Below are positions 58,555 through 64,000 of a DNA stretch of 64,000 nt, piece after piece. The position numbers were made by a program, and so were the translations under genes. The stretch's first letter is position 1. Every line of letters starts with the position of its first letter. Under the pieces are notes generated by a model. The model did no database searches. It saw only the letters and a program-made list of their open reading frames with translations, and had not been told where the DNA came from. The stretch is from Lentinus brumalis (taxonomy: Eukaryota > Basidiomycota > Agaricomycetes > Polyporales > Polyporaceae), in contig MARA01000001.1 of NCBI GenBank assembly GCA_001792895.1, positions 2,170,001 to 2,234,000 on the forward strand, written 5' to 3'.

Positions 58555-60220
58555 TCATTCCGTGACCTTGATCATAACCTCTCCCGCCTTCCCGTGTATA
58601 TCCGCAATAGTCTTGTGCCCAGACAGGCCGAGTGTCAGCTCAAAGTCTGCAAGGATCGTCTTGATGACAGACTCCACGCCCTCTTGGCCAGCGAGTGCGA
58701 GACCATAGATGTAGGAGCGACCGACTGCACAACTCGTCAGAAACTCAAGATCGAACGGCAATCTTTCGAGCACTCACGCAGAACTCCCTGCGCTCCAAGG
58801 GCGACGGCGCGGAACAGGTCCGAACCAGACCGGACGCCAGAATCGAACAGGATGGTGAGCTTGCCGCTCGACTGCGCTTCCTTGACCTTGGAGGACTGCA
58901 TGACACGCTCCAAGGCGAACAGAGCAGATATCGACCCGTCAATCTGTCGGCCGCCGTGGTTCGAGACGATGATCCCATCGATACCCTCGTCGATCGCGAT
59001 CTCTGCATCCTGCGCCAGTGTCAGCTCGCGCCGTGACTATGCACAGTATGCACACCTCGGCGGTCATGATACCCTTGAGGATCAACGGGCCCTCCCAGTG
59101 CTCCCGGATGAACCGCACGTCCTCCCACGTCCTGAACACGCCATTGACCGCCTCCTTGCCCCACGCCATCGCAAGCTGCACGAGCTGCTTCGTCTTCTCG
59201 TCTCCCTCCTTGAACAGCTTATCGTACGCCTTCGGATCGTACGGGAACGCCGGGAAGTCCTTCTCCGTGTGCGGGTCCAGCCCCAGCGTCTTCATGAACG
59301 CCGGGTCCGACAGCGCGACCTGGATCCCGACGCTGTGTATGAACGGCAGGAACGACGAGTCGATGTCGTTGGGCCGCCACCCGATCGCCATCGTGTCGAC
59401 GGTGACGACCAGCGCGCTGTATCCCTGCGCCTTCGCACGGGCGAGCATCGACAAGGTGATGTCGTTGTTCAGCGGCCAGTAGAGCTGGAACCAGCGGGTC
59501 CCGTTGGCGTTCGCCTGCGCGACGCTCTCGAGCGAGCGGGACGCGGCGCCACTGAGAATCAAGGGGATCCCGAGTGCACTTGCCGCGCGGGCGGTGGCGA
59601 GCTCGCCATCGGCGTGCACGAGAGCTTGGCACCCAATCGGGGCGATGATGAGCGGGGAGGGATGCTTCACGCCGAATATCGTCGTCTGTGCGAGTATTGT
59701 TAGCACTCGTCGCGTGGTGCTGCGTTACGCCAATGCGAGATCGCAGATTGGCTCGGGCAGCTTGGCGACGTACCTCGAGGTTACGGTGCGTGGCGTCGCG
59801 CAGCATTCGCGGGACGATCTGCCACTTTGTGAACGCGCGTCGGTTGGCGCGGTACGTCTCCCCCGTGCCGGCGTACCCGAACACAAAGCCAAATGAGCCT
59901 GCATGAGATCGACGTCAGCGCTATCTGTACGTGTATTATCGAGCATCCTTATCCACGAGCATCCGACCCTACAAGTCGAAGCGTCGCATATTGCAATCGC
60001 GGGACAATCGGGGTTTCCGACATGATGCGCGGGACTGGAGCTCATAGCCAAGCAACGCACCTGGGCTGTCCTTCAGCTTCTCGCGCGCCGCCGCCTCGAT
60101 CTTGTCCGGGTCCACTGAGCCAAGCGGGGGCGGCTGCCTCGTCCTGAACAGATCCCGCATGTACGCCGACCATTTCCCCGGGGCGCTGCCGTAGCTCTTG
60201 TCGTCGGGAGGGACTGGCAT
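58555..60220 (-). CDS. FMN-dependent alpha-hydroxy-acid dehydrogenase (lactate/glycolate oxidase family)
   Basis: Start at 60218-60220 (MPVPPDDKSYGSAPGKWSAY), stop at 58555-58557 after MIKVTE. Exons give AFGFVFGYAGTGETYRANRR, AFTKWQIVPRMLRDATHR, TTIFGVKHPSPLIIAPIGCQ, TRWFQLYWPLNNDITLSMLA, ALVVTVDTMAIGWRPNDIDS, LILKGIMTAEDAEIAIDEG, the catalytic-His loop IIVSNHGGRQIDGSI, and the FMN-phosphate motif LFDSGVRSGSDLFRAVALGA, ending RSYIYGLALAGQEGVESVIK. Lys of KGIMT, His of SNHGGRQ and Arg after it are all present, so the enzyme should be active. No heme (cytochrome b2) domain is fused at the N-terminus, so it is of the oxidase/2-monooxygenase type and probably cytosolic or peroxisomal. The exact 2-hydroxy acid used cannot be inferred. 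Confidence 0.94.
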
Positions 60221-61990
60221 GACGTTCTCTCTTGGCTTGTAGCGGTGTGTGAGTGCGAAAGGTGGAGGGGTGAGAGGTAGAGGGACGTGTGAGAAGAATG
60301 CCGGCCGGCGAACACTCTGGCTCTTTGACCTCAGTAAGTTCCGGCGGCTACCCAGTCCCCAGGAAGGTGGTAGTTGCCGGTCGGTCCTCTCTACCGCGTA
60401 TGGGGAGGGCCATCCCGGCGTCCGGCAACCTAGGGAACTATGCACCCGCCTTTGGAGCTTGGGGCGAGTGATTGTGGATGGGTTTAACTGCGCCGAGGGA
60501 TTACGGCACGAGCTGTCCTAGCCTGTCTCAGGTTGTAAGATGCGGTAGGATACGGTGATTGTGGTGAGATTGCTGAGGGTCACGGGTGCAGCTTCCCATG
60601 GCCAGGTTGAGGCTGAGGCTCAACCACGACGGTACCAGTTGAGAGCCTGTGATGAGCTGATCCAATTGATTGACAGTTCTCTCGCACACAGAAGATGCTG
60701 GTAAACCTGTTTGAGTAAGTACTGACGTCCGTGCCGGCTTCAGCAATTGAGAATGAGCGTTGCGTTATCAAGCACTCACGTACGTTGTAGATTCAGATAT
60801 ATATATCGCCCACTGGGGCAGCACATGCTGATCTTCACGCTCGATGTTCCCCAACGTAGAACAGAGGAATGATCTACGACGAGGATTAATGACACGGTGA
60901 GGGTTAAAGTCAAAGAGTAAGTTAAAGTAAGTTCAAGTACATGGCCGCCGTGCCTGTGACTCACTCGCGCGCGCTTGTTCCGGTCCGGCGCTTGGTTAAC
61001 TGGGTAAGACCAGCCGCCAGCGACTCGTCTCCAACCTAGTCATTACGCTGTTCTTGACTGCTTTGATACATGTGCTACATTGGTGACCCAATCTCTATAG
61101 ATAGCTGCAATGCACGCAGATGCACTCATTGTTCATCAAAATTCGGATGCTGGCCGACCTCAAACAGACTCAATACCAACGTCCAAACACCCGCCCGCGA
61201 ACCTTGCATCGCAAGTCACCCACTCGTCACTTCCGACCCATGAAGCGGAATTGAGGCTGCCACTTATGATGTGAGACTCGTTACTTATTGCGATCTGAGG
61301 CGCTAATGCATCACTGGAACTGGGATCATGCGTTACCAGGTCATATCGCCAGCTGCTCCGGGTCATAAGCTCGTACCCAGTCCATCTTTTCAAGTAAGTA
61401 TTGTTGCGTATCCGCGACTCCGATTGTACCATACAGTAAGAGCGACATGGGCACCAGGGCCGCGGTCAGCTGTCGGTAATTCTCAATTGCCGTGCAATCC
61501 GACGTCCAGCAGCTTCATCACCAACCGTCTTCCAGTCATCCGTCTGCCAAGCTTGCCTCGTGTCTCATGCAAGTTGCTAAGTTATTTCCGACCCGAGAAG
61601 AAGCGTTGGCGCTGCTACCCGAGATGTGAGTCTCGTTACTGGTCGGGATCTGAGCGGCTTATGCATGCACTTCGTCTTCTGATAACGGGAGTCAGGTCTC
61701 TCCAGATCATGACCCACTGCCGGAGTCGCTCCTTCGCCGTGGCAGGTTAATATTGGTGACGTTAAGTATTGCGACTTATGCCCGTGTTTCGATCTGTTAA
61801 CAACGAACCTTCGCTGGGCATTTTTAAGTGCAGAAATATCGCCAGTCGACGACTATTTAGCGGGCGAGACACAGAGACCTTGATTGCAGCGGCTCTCTGG
61901 CTCTCTCGGTTGCCCCAGTTCTATTTCCCCAGTCCTATTGCCCCAGTCCCATTGCCCATCCGACCTTGGGTCTAATCTTCTCCGAATACG
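60221..61990. other. Intergenic with a diverged direct repeat
   Basis: No gene recognised in 1.8 kb. Two related segments, about 61226-61335 and 61585-61695, share TTCCGACCC, GATGTGAG-CTCGTTACT and GATCTGAG in the same order. Confidence 0.45.
61226..61695. repeat. Diverged direct repeat, two copies about 360 bp apart
   Basis: Copy 1 runs CACTTCCGACCCATGAAGCG ... GATGTGAGACTCGTTACT ... GATCTGAGGCGCTAATGCAT; copy 2 runs TATTTCCGACCCGAGAAGAA ... GATGTGAGTCTCGTTACT ... GATCTGAGCGGCTTATGCAT. Old local duplication, function unknown. Confidence 0.55.
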
Positions 61991-63788
61991 ATGCTCTCCT
62001 TCCTCTTTACTGTGGTGCTCACCCTGACTCTTCTCCTCTTCACGCATGCATCCGCTGTCCGCAGAGACGGTGTACCCATCACTCTGCCAGTCGTCAAGCG
62101 CGTCAACACTCCGGGCACTGCGAAGCTGCTCGAGAGCGATCAGGCGCGTGCTAAGGCACTCAAGGAGGGTCACCGTCGTCCCCCTAAGACCGTCCCTGCA
62201 ACTAATCAGCTCGGCACGTATGTCGCCGCAGTACGTTGTCTATCTCGCCCTCATCTCTCTGTGAGGCTGAATGTGCGTTGCAGGTGAGCATCGGCGAACC
62301 GGCCCAGACCTGTGAGTACTCAGACCCAATTCGGCGACAGTTGTGGTAACAAACGAACCGTCGCAGTTTCCCTCCTCGTGGATATTGCGAGCTCCAACAC
62401 CTGGGTCGGCGCACAACCAGTCTCCAACCCATATCACCCTTCCACGACTGCTCATGACACCGGCGAATGGGTGGTAGGTCTCGAGCATCATACCGTGCGT
62501 TACATTTGGTTGAAGGTCGTCTTGTACTAGTCAGTCCTCTATGGAGCCCCAGGGTTTACAGGTAAGTGCTCAGCACACTGGGCCCATCTGACCTGACCTT
62601 CCACCTCTAGGCGAAGAATACTACGACACAGTCACCTTACATGCATGCCTTGACATCAAGAACCAGTCTTTCGGCGTTGCAGAAGGAACCTATGGTTTCG
62701 ATAGGATCGACGGGATCCTTGGGTAAGTGCCTTCATGTCAGTGCCACGATCAACTTACACCCTGACGTACCCGCACCGTACTAAGGATCGGTCCGACGGC
62801 TCTCACTATCGGTAAGCATGAAGGCGTGCGGTCTATAGTAATTCGACAGTCTAATGAATTCCCTATTGAATAGGAACCCTCCGGCTTTCGCCGAATCAGT
62901 CCATCCCGACTGTCACTGACAATGCATACAGCCAAGGACTCATTCACAACAAGAAGATCGGCATCTCGTTCGAGCCGACAACGTCTGACTTAGACACCAA
63001 CGGCGAGCTCACGTTCGGCGGTGTCAACGAGAACAACTTCACTGGTCCGCTCCATTTCGTGTAAGTCCGTAATTTTGCCTTCGGAGTCTCCACACGAATA
63101 ATGGCTGCGTCAATAGGCCCATAACCACAACTTCTCCGGCGAATAATTATGTCGGTATCGATCAAGAAATTGCATACAATAATCAAACCATTATGCCGCG
63201 GACCGCCGGGATAGTCGATACTCGCACTGCGCTGGTATTGCTGGCCGAAGGTGACCTCTAGTATTCCCTGTCCAGATTGTTTGACACCAACCGAGACATC
63301 GCAGACGCGTACACTAAGTACCAGACTGCGACGGGAGCAACCGTGGACGATGACACCGGCCTTTTGAAGATCAGCCCGCTACAATACAAGAACCTCCAGA
63401 GCCTTCTCTTCACGATTGGTAGCGTACGTCCTTGCTTCACCGTCCTGCGGATCTCGTCTAAGTAGACTTTCCATGATTTCGTAGACGACTTACGAGTTCA
63501 CGGCCAACGCCCAGATCTGGCCTCGTGCGGTATGTTCCAACTTCACTAACCGATACATCTTGCTTGTTGCATTGAATCTGACGGACTGATTCTCAGCTCA
63601 ACACCGCCATTGGCGGAAAACCCGACGATATCTACCTCGTCGTGGCCAACCTGGGCTCATCCAGCGGTGGAGGTCTCGACTTTATTCTCGGCTGCGCGTT
63701 CCTCGAGAGATTCTACCATGTCTACGACAGCGAAAATGACCAGGCGGGCTTTGCTGCGACGCAATTCACTTACGCCACTACTAATTAG
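61991..63788 (+). CDS. Polyporopepsin-like A1 aspartic protease homologue with altered active sites
   Basis: Start at 61991 (MLSFLFTVVLTLTLLLFTHA), a signal peptide, then a propeptide (VPITLPVVKRVNTPGTAKLL), and the mature domain TYVAAVSIGEPAQT. Numerous short introns. The first catalytic motif, normally V-D-T-G-S-S-N-T-W-V-G, reads VDIASSNTWVGAQPV; the second, normally V-D-T-G-T, reads GIVDTRTALVLLAEG. Both Asp residues remain but the Thr-Gly after the first and the Gly after the second are replaced. The rest of the fold is kept: YGFDRIDGILGIGPTALTIG, GELTFGGVNENNFTGPLHFV, YVGIDQEIAYNNQTIM, and GGGLDFILGCAFLERFYHVY. Stop TAG at 63786-63788. It would be secreted. Activity is doubtful: a pseudoprotease or an inactive relative is likely. 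Confidence 0.88.
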
Positions 63789-64000
63789 GGTCTTTGCATC
63801 GTGAAAATGAGTTTGTTCCGTGTGCTTACGCTGGAGCTCATTATAATATACTTTGGTACTTACGCACATGTATGCAATGTCACGAAGCAAGCAGTGAGAA
63901 AGCAGTTACATACAGTACGTATACTGCCAGTGAGTTGCAGACTCGGAGGAGTCCGGAAAGCCAATCGGGCAATTGAGACGCCTGTGATCACCGGATGGAA

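Overview
The window is nuclear DNA from a filamentous basidiomycete, most likely an Agaricomycete of the wood-rot/polypore kind. The evidence is spliced genes with many GT-AG introns of about 50-75 nt, a polyporopepsin-type aspartic protease, a self-sufficient CYP505-type P450 and DNA transposons of eukaryotic superfamilies. All gene models were read by eye from six frames; exon edges are approximate unless a position is given.

Layout. 0.9-8.5 kb: a 2OG-Fe(II) oxygenase (+) converging on a microsomal P450 (-), then a CCDC25-like gene (+) and two tandem paralogous small genes (-). 8.5-27 kb: a gene-poor accessory stretch with five minus-strand members of an unrecognised single-pass membrane protein family, a 272-bp TA-flanked MITE and a 2.3-kb element with 290-nt inverted repeats. 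28-33.3 kb: V-ATPase subunit c and a SUN-domain protein. 34-34.9 kb: a CmcJ/AsaB-like gene. 35.1-41.4 kb: a 201-bp tandem repeat interrupted by a full hAT transposon, then a 1,020-bp element with a 9-bp target duplication, then the sixth family member (+). 41.4-44.4 kb is essentially empty. 44.4-63.8 kb is a dense conserved block: CYP505-type P450-reductase fusion (-), ALG11 (-), a LEA2-like membrane protein (+), a tetraspanin (+), thioredoxin reductase (-), an FMN-dependent alpha-hydroxy-acid dehydrogenase (-) and an aspartic protease (+).

The most interesting signal is the six-member family. Each has a short N-terminus, one transmembrane helix interrupted at the same place by a phase-1 intron, a basic/cysteine border (usually ARKxCC or SRRxCC), in five members a CxxC-type cysteine pair after a conserved Asp/Asn, and often a proline-rich tail with PPxY-like motifs. 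A palindromic block (GGCGTTCAGTAT, a few bases, then CCATATATGG in gene sense) recurs on the 3' side of several copies, and two copies share an identical 14-nt TATA region. I recognise no described family here. Housekeeping genes in the window are unrelated to one another in function; no biosynthetic cluster or operon-like logic is evident.
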